From the NCBI GenBank assembly GCA_004352715.1, contig SCFE01000047.1:1153322-1217321 (forward strand): a DNA stretch of 64,000 bases, read 5' to 3'. This document shows, in pieces, positions 1 through 10,308 of the stretch. The position numbers were made by a program, and so were the translations under genes. Under the pieces are notes generated by a model that was not told the origin of the DNA, did no database searches, and saw only the letters and a program-made list of their open reading frames with translations. This DNA is from Hofstenia miamia (taxonomy: Eukaryota; Xenacoelomorpha; Acoela). Each line of letters opens with the position of its first letter. Position 1 is the first letter of the stretch.

Positions 1-360
1 TTACCATATTATTATGTTTTATGTCATCACTGTAATTCATCGACTTCTGATGTTATTGGGCATCAATAACGCAATATCATTTTATATGTTCTTTTTCTTT
101 TGATAAGGAGAGCAAAGAGAGTTTCCTTGCTCAAATACACGATGAAATGCTGCCAAGAATTTTTGAAGCAATATATGACAAACAACTATTCAACAACAAA
201 AAATTTAGTCATTTACTAATTTTTTAGTCAGCCTACGCACTTGCAACACTATGCGAAACAATACAATAGTTTTTTATGATGAATACAAAAATAAATTCAA
301 AACAGAGTTTGGGTGATATATATGCTAATTTTGATGATAAAATTTCTAACGAAAATCAAC

Positions 361-626
361 GTCTGTTTTTTCATTTAATACATTGGCTTGATGAGCAATT
401 CGAGTTTCTAGTACTTTCAGCTATTGCACGCTAGCTATTTGGCAGTAAAGCAACATCTGCAGAATCAGAAAGGCAATTTCCTTTATGCATTGGAGTCGAT
501 TTTATAATTGACTCCGTTGAACAACTTGCAAATACCTTCAGGAATAGAATAGGGGTTAAATGTGCCCAGATCCTTTTTGAAAACTTTGGTCATTTTCCCA
601 AACGATGTAATATTACATTACTATAA
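361..626 (+). pseudogene. hAT-family transposase relic, C-terminal dimerisation region
   Basis: One reading frame ends at the TAA at 624-626 and carries one in-frame stop (TAG just before LFGSKATSAESERQF). The text HLIHWLDEQFEF followed by LFGSKATSAESERQF fits the hAT C-terminal dimerisation region, in which a tryptophan-containing stretch precedes a Ser-Glu-Arg core and a conserved Phe-Ser. The later IDSVEQLANTFRNRIG replaces the usual arginine/leucine-rich segment. The internal stop and the missing upstream catalytic domain mean it is dead. The family call rests on motif order only; I found no terminal inverted repeat or target duplication for it. Confidence 0.55.
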
Positions 627-1079
627 ACGAAAAAAATAGTACTTTTCACAATGACATTTATTTGGATATGATAAAACAAGCATTTACTAATAAAAGTCAG
701 ATTATTGTTTTTATCACTGATATTTTAAGTATTAATTGTAAGTGCATGCCATTATTTAAAATTGAATTACCACAATCTCGGTTCTATTGTGAAAGATCAT
801 AAGTTGATGAAACAGGTTTGGGATGATTCAAAAAATGCGTGTTTTAAGGCATTGGTTAAATATATCTGAAAAGTTTGTTGTTAATCAATGTTTTTTTCAA
901 TGGTTTTTAAATAATATTTTTTAATGGTTTAGGTTCTATCCCAAAAAAGCGAATTTAATTTTAAAATTATAACAATTATCAAAAAACGAAAGTCATTTCG
1001 ATCCATAACGATTCAAAAAACAGAAAGATCTGATTCAAATTCTTTTTACGTATTAGATGTAAAACTGTTGGTACAATTA
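627..1079. other. AT-rich spacer, no gene seen
   Basis: No convincing coding stretch, inverted repeat or RNA gene was recognised between the hAT relic and the first LINE fragment. Confidence 0.5.
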
Positions 1080-2394
1080 ACATAAAGCCACCCTATTTTT
1101 AAGAAAAACATTAAAATTTTCGGGGTTTGGATTGAACAAATTTGGATTGATATCATTGATTAACCAAGTTTCTGCAATAGAGAAAATTGAATTTGAACCA
1201 CAATGAGTTGCAATTTTAAGAAAATGATTTCTATTTGAATTCAGATTTCTGGCGTTTAGATAAATATCTTTAGAATTGTCCTTATAAAGTTTTGTAAGTT
1301 AATCTAAAATTGAGCCAGGATTTAATTCTACATTTCCTGCTAGGAAAATTGAATTATTAAAAAAATTGTCATAAAGAAAATTAACAAAAGATTTATTAAA
1401 TTTTAGTGATATTTCATAGTAGAGTTGACAATGCAGTTTGTTTGCGTGTGTGCCTGTTTGTCTCATGTGTATATAATATAGTTTTGCATTTTTAAGTAGC
1501 CAATTCAAAAATGCACAATACGTTCTAAAAGTTTACTTTGGTTCATTAGAATAGGAGACGGTGTTGGCAATAGAGCACGGCATGTGTAGTAGGATGTTGC
1601 CTTAGCGTAGGAGATTGTGGGTGTGACAGAAGTCCCTTAGATTACGGATGAAGACTGAAAGACATTATCAGACAGTGCATGCCATAATACCATAATAAGA
1701 GTTGAATTTATAGAGTGTGGTGAAAGAATGAAATTATGAAAAACTGCAATGACACTAAGACGCCGTTGAGAAAAGCTTCTTATGATTTGAGTGGAGTGCT
1801 TAATTGCGAAGTTCTTTGCAAGACTATGATCAGAATAGGCAGGGGTGATTTCGAAGAACTAAATTTGGTGAGGTTTGAATTTCCTTCTGAGTTCTGTGAT
1901 GATGTTGAGTAACTTTGAGTGGAACGTGTAGGGACTGGATTGAGCCTATTGATAAGGCCGGTGTTGAGCACTACAGTGTCGACATGTGTAATTTCCTATT
2001 GCGCTATATTTTTCATTAGTTGTTGTTAATGTTTTCATTTTCTCTACGGGTGGTTTGACGTTTGATTTTGTTCACTTTTCGGTGGAGGCAATATTCTGGG
2101 AGAGGAGAAGTGGTTGGTCGTTGGTGGCAACATGGCAAAGTGACGGTGATTTCCCTTTGAAGCGTTAAGGGTTGAGAGAATGACTTTTGAAGTGTTTTTT
2201 CGACTTTTGTGGGTATTGATAGCGAAGACTTGAAAAGAAAGAGAAGAGCTTCGGTGGCGTTTTCTTAATTGTGGTGGGCGAACATTTGATGTAGCGGTGT
2301 TATTTTTGTTTTTTTATCAAAACGCTAACCGCATTGATTGTAGCAATGCCACCAAACACAGACCTGGGAATCGCTTCTGGAAAACCCACTATTC
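1080..2394 (-). pseudogene. CR1/L2-like LINE, 5' half with endonuclease start (decayed)
   Basis: Read on the minus strand, positions 1090-1300 match the endonuclease N-terminus of the better copy at 3933-4424: in both, a residue series equivalent to NARSLN, then FLK, then ETWL and NPNLFNP. Upstream, the 69-codon open stretch 1299-1508 ends in LAGNVELNPGSILD, a degenerate form of the 2A-like motif seen intact at 4425-4463. Further upstream (1780-2350) is a serine/proline/threonine-rich, less AT-rich stretch with several stops, which I take as the ORF1 or linker end of the element. Many stops and frameshifts make this a relic. The 3' boundary near 1080 is where similarity fades. Confidence 0.6.
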
Positions 2395-3600
2395 TCTGTC
2401 AGAGCTGACTTAAGTGTAAAAGCAATATATTTGCTAACAAAACAATTAAACTACAATCTAAAATATATAATAATAACAACTTTGTGTGTGTCTTTGTATG
2501 TGGTAAGCTCAGTGTAGAAAATCAGTAAATTTGTTTCGCATGTTTGTGTCTCGAATTGCATTTTGTTGGTGTAAAAATACAATTTTTAATTTGTTTGTAA
2601 TTTTTTTGTAATTTTGTCCTGATCTAATCTCATGTTCTAATTCATTCCAAATATTAGAGGCTGCTCAATGAAAGATAGGAAATACTGTTGCAAATAAATT
2701 TATGTGATCGTAAATTTACTTTTAAGTAATTATCAAGAAATGAAAGTGATTCTCGGCCATATTTCTGCTTAAATATAATTCAAGCTACATGGAATTGTAC
2801 ATGATATACGGGGATAATATAGTATGTTTTCGTTTGAATTCACTAACATGATCATGCTTACGTGCAAAATGTTTGATGATAAAAATGGCGAATATTTTTA
2901 TTAAAATTAATAAATAAAAATAAACAATAATGTTATTGCGATAAACAAAATGCATGTAATAATTGAACGTGATGATCTGGTCCTCAATTTCTGAGATGGT
3001 ATAAGTATCTAATGCCAGAAGCCATTTTTTGTAACTTTTTTAGGATAAATTTTTCAAATTTTAAGTCTTTTTCAATATCAACACCTAAATATATATCATG
3101 ATCAGTTTGTTTTATTGCAACACTGTTAGCAATTAATCCGATCTTGTTTGTTATTTCTTTTACTGAATTGGGAGAAAATATAATAAATTACCTTTTTTTT
3201 AATATGAAATTTTCATTGGGTGGAGGAGAAATACGTAGAAAGATTTTCAATATCACTTTGTAAATTTTTTGTGGCCCTAAATTCAACATTATCAGTATTT
3301 ATGAGGCAAGTAACGTCAGAAAATTGATATATTTAACTATGATTCTAATGCTTAATTATGTCATTTACATATATCGCAAATAAAATTTTCCCTAGTACCT
3401 TGCCTCGAGGCACTCCTCGATCCGTTTTAATATAATCAGATTTCATATTATTAAATAAAACACACTGTTTACTATTTTCTAAAAAAACTTAATTGAATTT
3501 TAGTGAAGTTCGTAATTTTTTAGTTTAATCGCAAACTTTCAAAATTCATTGGATTAAAAGGTCAGTCTAAAAAGGCTATGCAACTGGATTGGCCTATATT
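2395..3600 (-). pseudogene. CR1/L2-like LINE, reverse transcriptase to 3' end (heavily decayed)
   Basis: On the minus strand around 3355-3425 the translation VPRGKVLGKILFAIYVNDI parallels the RT motif VPQGTVLGPILFAIFVNDI of the copy at 6155-8010. Near 3545-3600 a degenerate equivalent of the SKAFNSMNF region is present. Near 2640-2670 IWNELE corresponds to LWNNLD of the C-terminal region at 6396-6599. The 3' untranslated part (2395-2560) has the same base style as the other copies but lacks the TTA-repeat tail. The RT is broken throughout and cannot be functional. Confidence 0.6.
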
Positions 3601-3707
3601 TTATAGCAATGAGAGGATCTCAATTTTTATACAATGGTGTTATATTTGACTTTTTCATTATCTCTTGAAATTCGTTTTCAACTATTCATTGATTAAGTGA
3701 AAATAGT

Positions 3708-4488
3708 AATAATAAGAGTCAGAGCAAATTTATTGCGCATTATATGTATAAAATATCTACAAACTAACACATGACAAAAGAAATTAAACATGAACAAATT
3801 ACTACAAATTAATATGTACAATATATAATAATATAGTCAATGTTTGAGTGGATGTTTGTGTAGGTGCTCAATGTTGAATGTATGTTTCAAATGCATGAAG
3901 TGTATTACCGTCCCCTAATGTATACTGTTTTATTAGAAGAATATATTTAGAGAGTTATAATCACTACATATTTCAGATATTTCGTATATTTTATAATTTA
4001 AATATTCGACTAGGTAATTTTTATTTGGATTATAAGTTATGTTTATTAAATCTTTTTGGAACCAGTTTTCTATTGATTTTATTTCTATCCAAAGCGATTC
4101 AAATATTTCGTGATTAAGCTCATATTCAGATTTACGGGCTGGCTTTAAAAATTTTGGCACAATTATCATAAGTCCACCACCTCTACCTATTCGATTTTTA
4201 GTAAAAACCTCAAAATATTGTCGATCTGGGTTAAACAAGTTAGGGTCGATATCAGGCTTAAGCCAAGTTTCTGTAATTATGAATATTGCATTTTTTCCAA
4301 TTTTTGTAATTAATTTTAAGAAATCGTTTCTGTTTGCATTAAGACTTCTAGCGTTAATATATATATATTTGAAGTTATCAGAATAGTTTTTTAATTTGGG
4401 TTCAATTTCTGTTTCACTTAGCATAGGACCTGGATTTGTTTCTATGTCACCAGAAAGGATTAATTTTAAAAGAAAAAAATACCTAGAA
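3708..4488 (-). mobile_element. Internally deleted CR1/L2-like LINE: 2A-like motif, endonuclease, then 3' UTR
   Basis: The minus-strand frame reads FLLKLILSGDIETNPGP from about 4475 down to 4425. It continues with 163 residues of apurinic-type endonuclease N-terminus (INARSLNANRNDFLKLI, TETWLKPDI, GRGGGLMIIVP). The frame ends at 3933, and the next bases are the LINE 3' UTR (3708-3940), which matches 6155-6390 almost base for base. That UTR has AATAAA near its end and a short TTA tail. The endonuclease C-terminal half (including the expected GDFN motif), the whole reverse transcriptase and the C-terminal region are therefore missing. The 5' end abuts the ATT microsatellite at 4489. Confidence 0.8.
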
Positions 4489-4540
<52 letters not shown>

Positions 4541-4545
4541 TTATT
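4489..4545. repeat. (ATT)n microsatellite, tail of the adjacent LINE
   Basis: About 18 uninterrupted ATT units. Read on the minus strand it forms an AAT tail directly after the 3' end of the LINE fragment at 4556-4930, so I regard it as that element's tail. Confidence 0.85.
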
Positions 4546-4555
4546 TCTTCTTACA

Positions 4556-4930
4556 GCTTCATGCTGATATCCCTCTCAGTTCTGGGAACTCACCAGTTCC
4601 CAGGGAATGTGAGAGCTTTCCCCAGGACTCTAGCTGTTCCTAACAATGCTGCCTCCTATGCTACTGCTCCCCCACTTTAGTACTCACAACTCCTCCAAGT
4701 ATCTCTTATGCTTCTTACTTGCTGCTCCTAGTGCTTCTACTACTACCGGGACTACTTCAACCTTCTTTAACTTCCACAGCCTTTTTATTTCCTCTGCCAA
4801 CTCTTTGGTACTTGTCTATCTTCTCTTTCTCCTTGCTTTCTACATTTCTGTCCTTTGGTACTTCTATGTCTATCACTGTTCCCAATCTTTTCTCTTTGTC
4901 TACAACTACTATGTTTGGCCTCCGCACTNN
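4556..4930 (-). pseudogene. LINE pol C-terminus, second family (minus copy)
   Basis: The minus-strand translation starts at the gap edge with RRPNIVVVDKEKR, then VIDIEVPKDRNVESKEKEKI and, after small disruptions, VVPVVVEALGAASKKHKRYL. This module (an Arg-Arg-Pro-Asp-type start, acidic IDI.VPGD region, VPVV.GALG, then LLGTAR.LRK) is the C-terminal end of a large group of invertebrate LINE-type pol proteins. In this copy the last section is broken by a stop after YLEEL. The 3' UTR is short and ends in the ATT microsatellite. The same segment recurs inverted at 5929-6090, across the gap. Confidence 0.7.
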
Positions 4931-5928
4931 NNNNNNNNNNNNNNNNNNNNNNNNNNNNNNNNNNNNNNNNNNNNNNNNNNNNNNNNNNNNNNNNNNNNNN
5001 NNNNNNNNNNNNNNNNNNNNNNNNNNNNNNNNNNNNNNNNNNNNNNNNNNNNNNNNNNNNNNNNNNNNNNNNNNNNNNNNNNNNNNNNNNNNNNNNNNNN
5101 NNNNNNNNNNNNNNNNNNNNNNNNNNNNNNNNNNNNNNNNNNNNNNNNNNNNNNNNNNNNNNNNNNNNNNNNNNNNNNNNNNNNNNNNNNNNNNNNNNNN
5201 NNNNNNNNNNNNNNNNNNNNNNNNNNNNNNNNNNNNNNNNNNNNNNNNNNNNNNNNNNNNNNNNNNNNNNNNNNNNNNNNNNNNNNNNNNNNNNNNNNNN
5301 NNNNNNNNNNNNNNNNNNNNNNNNNNNNNNNNNNNNNNNNNNNNNNNNNNNNNNNNNNNNNNNNNNNNNNNNNNNNNNNNNNNNNNNNNNNNNNNNNNNN
5401 NNNNNNNNNNNNNNNNNNNNNNNNNNNNNNNNNNNNNNNNNNNNNNNNNNNNNNNNNNNNNNNNNNNNNNNNNNNNNNNNNNNNNNNNNNNNNNNNNNNN
5501 NNNNNNNNNNNNNNNNNNNNNNNNNNNNNNNNNNNNNNNNNNNNNNNNNNNNNNNNNNNNNNNNNNNNNNNNNNNNNNNNNNNNNNNNNNNNNNNNNNNN
5601 NNNNNNNNNNNNNNNNNNNNNNNNNNNNNNNNNNNNNNNNNNNNNNNNNNNNNNNNNNNNNNNNNNNNNNNNNNNNNNNNNNNNNNNNNNNNNNNNNNNN
5701 NNNNNNNNNNNNNNNNNNNNNNNNNNNNNNNNNNNNNNNNNNNNNNNNNNNNNNNNNNNNNNNNNNNNNNNNNNNNNNNNNNNNNNNNNNNNNNNNNNNN
5801 NNNNNNNNNNNNNNNNNNNNNNNNNNNNNNNNNNNNNNNNNNNNNNNNNNNNNNNNNNNNNNNNNNNNNNNNNNNNNNNNNNNNNNNNNNNNNNNNNNNN
5901 NNNNNNNNNNNNNNNNNNNNNNNNNNNN
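4931..5928. other. Assembly gap, about 1 kb of N
   Basis: Run of N. It is flanked by inverted copies of the same LINE 3' end, so the unassembled part probably holds more of those LINEs. Open frames drawn across it are meaningless. Confidence 0.97.
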
Positions 5929-6090
5929 ACTTGGAGGAGTTGGGAGTACCAAAGTGGGGAGGAGTGGTGGCACAGAAGGCAGCATTGTTAGGAACAGCTA
6001 GAGTCCTGAGGAAAGCTCTCAGACTCCCTGGGAACTGGTGAGTTCCCCGAGCTGAGAGGGATACCAGCATGAAGCTGTGAGATGCAAGGA
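5929..6090 (+). pseudogene. LINE pol C-terminus, second family (plus copy)
   Basis: The plus-strand frame reads LEELGVPKWGG, then LLGTARVLRKALRLPGNW and a stop at 6039-6041. This is the intact form of the C-terminal end that is broken in the minus copy at 4556-4930. The following 3' UTR (to about 6090) matches the reverse complement of 4550-4620 with scattered substitutions, then runs into a TAA-rich tail. The substitutions show these are two separate element copies rather than one sequence assembled twice. Confidence 0.7.
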
Positions 6091-6154
6091 TAATAATATA
6101 ATAATATAATAATAATAATATAATAATAATAATAATATAATAATAATATAATAA
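6091..6154. repeat. (TAATAATA)n microsatellite shared by two converging LINE tails
   Basis: Imperfect TAA/TA repeat. It can serve both as the tail of the plus-strand LINE ending at 6090 and as the TTA tail of the minus-strand LINE whose 3' end starts at 6155. Confidence 0.8.
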
Positions 6155-8010
6155 TAAGAGTCAGAGCAAATTTATTGCGCAACATGTGTATACAAGATCT
6201 ACAAACTAAGACATAACAAATATTAAACATGAACAAATAACTGCAAATTAATATGTACAGTATATAATAATATAATAATGTTTGAGTGGATGTTTGTGTA
6301 GGTGCTCAATGTTAGATGTATGTTTCGAATGCATGAAGTGTATTACCGTCCCCTAATGTATACTGTTTTATTAAAAGAAATTGTTTTAATTTTTTTCAAA
6401 ACTTTTTATAGTTTTTTTCTATTCGTGTTTCATAATCTAAATTATTCCACAATTTAATTGATATGTGATGAAAGCCATTATAATTTTTATCTAGACTAAA
6501 AAATTTTTGCGATCGCTCATTTAATTTAATATTGTCATTAAGGAAAAGGAGAGATGTTTGTAGAGATTTGAATTTAAATAAGATAGATAGCATATGCATA
6601 TGAATTTGATAGAACGGAAATAATATTTTATATTTATTACGATATACTGATGCGTTGTCAGGCTTTTGTGCAAAGTTTAGAGTTTTTATACACCAATTAA
6701 ATGTCTTTGAGGTTAGTTAAAAGAAAGGAACAGCATTGAAAATGAGACAAACAGAAAGCATGTATTAGTTGTTTATGATAATTGCTACACATTACATTGG
6801 GTAAGTGATAAAGATATCTAATGCCTGCGGTCATTTTTGAATCTTATTCAGCAGAAATTTTTTCAAATGTTAATTCATTATCTATCTCCACTCCTGAATA
6901 GCTGACTGATTTACTTTGCTTTATTGACTCATTATTTATCTTTAGTTCTATATCATTTATTAGATTTCTTTGTGCCTTCGGTGAAAAAATTATAAATTGA
7001 GTTTTTTCAATATTTAGTTTCAGTTGATTATTAGTAAAATATTTCTGTATCTGTTTGGAGGTTTTTTAGCATCAAAAGCATTTTTTGCGGTACTTATTAA
7101 GCATGTGTCGTCGGCATATTGGTAAATGTCGCTGTGTTTAACATGTTTTGTTATATCATTTACAAAAATTGCAAATAAAATAGGACCAAGTACAGTACCT
7201 TGGGGTACCTCACGGTCAGTTGTAGCATAACTTGATTTTTTACTGTTTAATATTGCACGTTGCTGTCTATTTTTTAAGAAGTTCATGATTAAATTAATTG
7301 AGTTAACACCAAAATTATAATTTATAAGCTTGTCTTGCAAGATATCGAAATTCATTGAATTGAATGCCTTACTTAAATCTAGTAATGCTACACAACTGCA
7401 CTTATTATGAGATATATTAGACTTAATTTGTTGCGTGATCGATAAAATTGCGTCCTGGGTGCTATGCCCAGCACGAAAACCAAATTGCTTATTCGATAGG
7501 ATGTTTTCAGATTTTAGGAATGCGTTTATTTGAATATACAACAGTTTTTCAAAGAGTTTGCTAAAAGGATGTGTAATACAAATGGGTCTATAATTTTTTG
7601 CGTTTAGGTTGTCACCTTTTTTATATATAGGAGTTATATCCGATTTTTTTAGTAAGTCTGGAAATTCACAATCAATAATACATTGATTAAATGCGACTAA
7701 TAATTGTTCTCCAAAAATAGGAAAAAAACGTTTAATAATAAAAAATGGGAGATTATAAGAAGCGGTTGATTTGTTGGTATCAAGATTTTTAGCAATGTTT
7801 TCTAATTCATTGATTGTAGCAAGTCTAATGGAACATTGTTTTGATTGTTTGAGATTATCAGAATTTTGTTTTTTCTTATAAGATGGGAAATTGAAATTTC
7901 CAAGTTCTTTGAATGTTGAATTTAAATGATTTAGTATTTGAGGTTTGTCTGTAAAGGTAGTATTATTGATGTATAATTCATTTATTTCGGATGAAAGACC
8001 TTTAGATTTT
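6155..8010 (-). pseudogene. CR1/L2-like LINE reverse transcriptase, 5'-truncated
   Basis: Order on the minus strand from about 8004: an open stretch with SDITPIYKKGDNLNAKNYRPI (RT motif 1), FSKLFEKLLYIQI, FGFRAGHSTQDAI, LLDLSKAFNSMNF (catalytic motif A region), VPQGTVLGPILFAIFVND (motif B) and QYADDTCL (motif C, the catalytic Asp pair). After a frameshift at the A-run near 7065 it continues as LKLNIEKTQFIIFSP and YSGVEIDNELTF (thumb). More stops follow, then the C-terminal IKLWNNLDYETR at about 6396-6599, a 3' UTR with AATAAA and the TTA tail. The 5' end stops at the microsatellite at 8019. The catalytic residues are intact, but the frameshift and stops kill it. Confidence 0.9.
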
Positions 8011-8017
8011 TATATTA

Positions 8018-8018
<1 letters not shown>

Positions 8019-8062
<44 letters not shown>
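8019..8062. repeat. (TAA)n microsatellite
   Basis: About 15 TAA units directly at the truncated 5' end of the LINE above. It may be the tail of another, lost element. Confidence 0.85.
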
Positions 8063-8064
<2 letters not shown>

Positions 8065-9038
8065 CCTTTATGATAACAATAGCACATAAATGAAATTCAT
8101 ATAAATCAATAGAAATATAAATATTGAAAAAAAATTTTAAATATTCAAAATTCTGGACGTATTAAGTTCATTATTTGAATAGCACTATGGAGATCTTTGC
8201 AACAATTTTAAATTAATCTCATAATACAAATGCTTTCCAACTGATATTTCGCAAATTGATTTTAAAATTAATTACAAAGTTGTGTATAGCCCATGGTTAA
8301 CAAGCTTGACCTGATTGCAAAAAATGAGCTGCTTGTGAAAGAATGACCCTATTCTCCAGAAAAAACTTGACATTTACAGATTCGAAATGAACTTTATTTA
8401 CTCCATTTTAGAGATTATAATAATTGCATCCAAATATTGTTTATTTTCCAGAAGATTTATTAAGGTACATCAAGTATTTCGTTATTTATCCAAAATATTT
8501 GTTTAACATATGCAATAAGCTAATTAATATAAATAATTTAAGTTATTAAGGAAAAGCTAATTTTGTTAAAATGTAAACTAAGGTAGTTTAACTTAATTTA
8601 TTATATTTGAAAAATTATCATTTAAAAATAATAATTACTTACCAGCTGCAGTTGCTAGCTGATATGAGTAAATTGCTAAATACGATTAATATTAATATGG
8701 TATATTTATAATTAATTTGATTTTTAAATGTATAACAAAGCGAAAACAGAATTGTACAAAATAGAGAAAAAATACTAGAGAAATGAGATTTTTGTGAAAA
8801 TTGCAGAATGGCTTATGTTTACATGAGATCTAGAAGAAAATGAAAAATTTAGAAGAAAAGATAGATGTGTGCATATATATATATATATATGCTACATCAA
8901 TAACATTTTGATAATGATGCAACTAATTTTTTGATGATAAATCAGAGATACAATTCTATAAAAAATAAAAAATTCGGAGGTCAAAAAAGCTAATATGCGC
9001 AAGCGAACAAAGCAATTTGTATCTTCAATTTAACCTAC
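8063..9038. other. AT-rich spacer or intron, no gene seen
   Basis: Expected to be intron downstream of the SND1-type exon if that gene is active. It contains a short TA run at 8874-8891. A 33-nt minus-strand segment near 8645-8680 is bounded by AG and GTAAGT, but its translation does not continue a Tudor domain. Confidence 0.4.
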
Positions 9039-9243
9039 CATCGGTACGGCCAAGAGCCCTTTCAATTTTCGCTCTATACCACAGGCCATCAGAAAACCTA
9101 GCGGCGACTACATCTCCGGGACGAACAGTTTTCAGCAATTGTGGTGGGGTGCTATTGATCCAATCACGCATTTTTTCCATAAAAATTTCAAGAGCACTTC
9201 CTTTATCATAATGCTGACAGTAAAAACGCATATCCGGACTAAT
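9039..9243 (-). CDS. SND1: SND1 (Tudor-SN)-like exon, start of Tudor domain
   Basis: The 205-nt segment is bounded by TTTTAG at its upstream side (9244-9249) and GTAGGT downstream (9033-9038), both good splice sites. It is open in one frame only, starting ISPDMRFYCQHYDKGSALE, continuing FMEKMRDWINSTPP and VRPGDVVAARFSDGLWYRAK. The order of FY.Q....G..LE, a short MRN/MRD helix, PP, then GD..AA.F.DG.WYRA is what precedes and opens the Tudor domain of SND1, a multi-SNase RNA-binding co-activator and RISC/stress-granule component. The exon ends one base into a codon, before the expected FYIDYGN strand. I found neither neighbouring exon: downstream lies LINE debris, upstream a Penelope relic. It is either part of a gene with very long introns or a stranded exon. 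A different Tudor-domain protein is less likely. Confidence 0.72.
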
Positions 9244-9524
9244 CTAAAAGTAACTCAATGAGCCAACAAAAATATTATTGTGAACGGCAATGAAAAAAAT
9301 GGCACATTTCTTTTAACAATCATTAAACAAAAAATGGCTACAGATTACATTAAATGCAAATAAAAAGTTTCTAGTTCCTTATTTAATTTATAAGCAATAG
9401 ATAAGAATTCAAATGTGTTTTAGTTTAGCTTCGCAATGAATATTTATCAACTTTTATACCGTATTGAACCTATTGGTATTTTATAGCTATCTTTGAAATT
9501 TGAATGCATGACAATTTATAGAAN

Positions 9525-10165
9525 TAGAGAGGAAGAAAAATTCAATAAAAATCTTCTAGAAATGAAAAAGAATGGAGAAATAACCAAGGAGCTTTATGAA
9601 TAGTTTAGAAGCACAGGTTCCCAGCCTTGTCGATTACACCATCTTTCAAAAGCACATGAAGATCTAAATAACTCAAAAATGAGCCCAATGCTATCAACTA
9701 CGAATGTAGGCCTATAGTTAACAAAATGGCTTGATAAACTAATGAAAAATGCATTACAAGAAACTAAAATACAAAAGATGCGCCTGATTTTTTCGAAATT
9801 TGCACAAGCATTTATCTCAAATACCAATAAATTTCTAGTCAGATACGATGTCAAGTCTTCATTTACGAATATACATATTACAAGAACTATTGAACATATC
9901 ATAGCAATTATTCAAAAGATGAGATATCAGTAATTCATCATACATTACGAAAATTACTACACATGTGTTGCGTTGATAAACCATTTCTATTCAAAAATAA
10001 TATCTACAGACACACATTAGGCCCACAATGTCAGCATTCGCAACGGATATCATTGAATTTAATTTTAAAGAAAGAAATTTTTTTAAGCCTAGTTGTTATT
10101 TCAGATATTTTAATGAAAATCTTTTGCATTTTTTAAAGAAAAAAAGGGGAAGCGGATAACTTTTC
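9525..10165 (+). pseudogene. Penelope-like element reverse transcriptase relic
   Basis: One plus-strand frame with two stops reads NLLEMKKNGEITKELYE, then FRSTGSQPCRLHHLSKAHED (the position of the usual YGLPKVHK motif), and later FLVRYDVKSSFTNIHITRTI (catalytic DV.SLFTNIP motif). After a frameshift near 9935 come KPFLFKNNIYRHTLG and FRYFNEN, the decayed GSPLSP and RYVDD regions. It begins immediately after a single n at 9524, probably a contig join. It has no endonuclease part and is dead. Confidence 0.75.
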
Positions 10166-10199
10166 TAAAGTATCTAAATAGTATTGTACCAGTAATTCA

Positions 10200-10203
<4 letters not shown>

Positions 10204-10231
<28 letters not shown>

Positions 10232-10268
10232 GATAGATAGATAGATAGAAATATAGATAGATAGACAG

Positions 10269-10299
<31 letters not shown>

Positions 10300-10308
10300 G
10301 ATACATGA
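10204..10308. repeat. (TA)n followed by (GATA)n microsatellite
   Basis: About 26 bases of TA repeat followed by some 75 bases of imperfect GATA. On the minus strand this is a TATC tail that follows the 3' end of the LINE at 10309-11260. Confidence 0.9.

Noticed and set aside
4646-6070. Long open frames of 350-450 codons across 4.6-6.1 kb
   Set aside because: They are open only because a run of about 1000 N is read through. The real sequence at their ends is LINE C-terminus. The same applies to frames over 58287-59286 and 60742-61741.
8645-8680. 33-nt minus-strand microexon downstream of the SND1 exon
   Set aside because: It has AG and GTAAGT borders and a compatible phase, but the polypyrimidine tract is poor and the translation does not give the expected Tudor strand.
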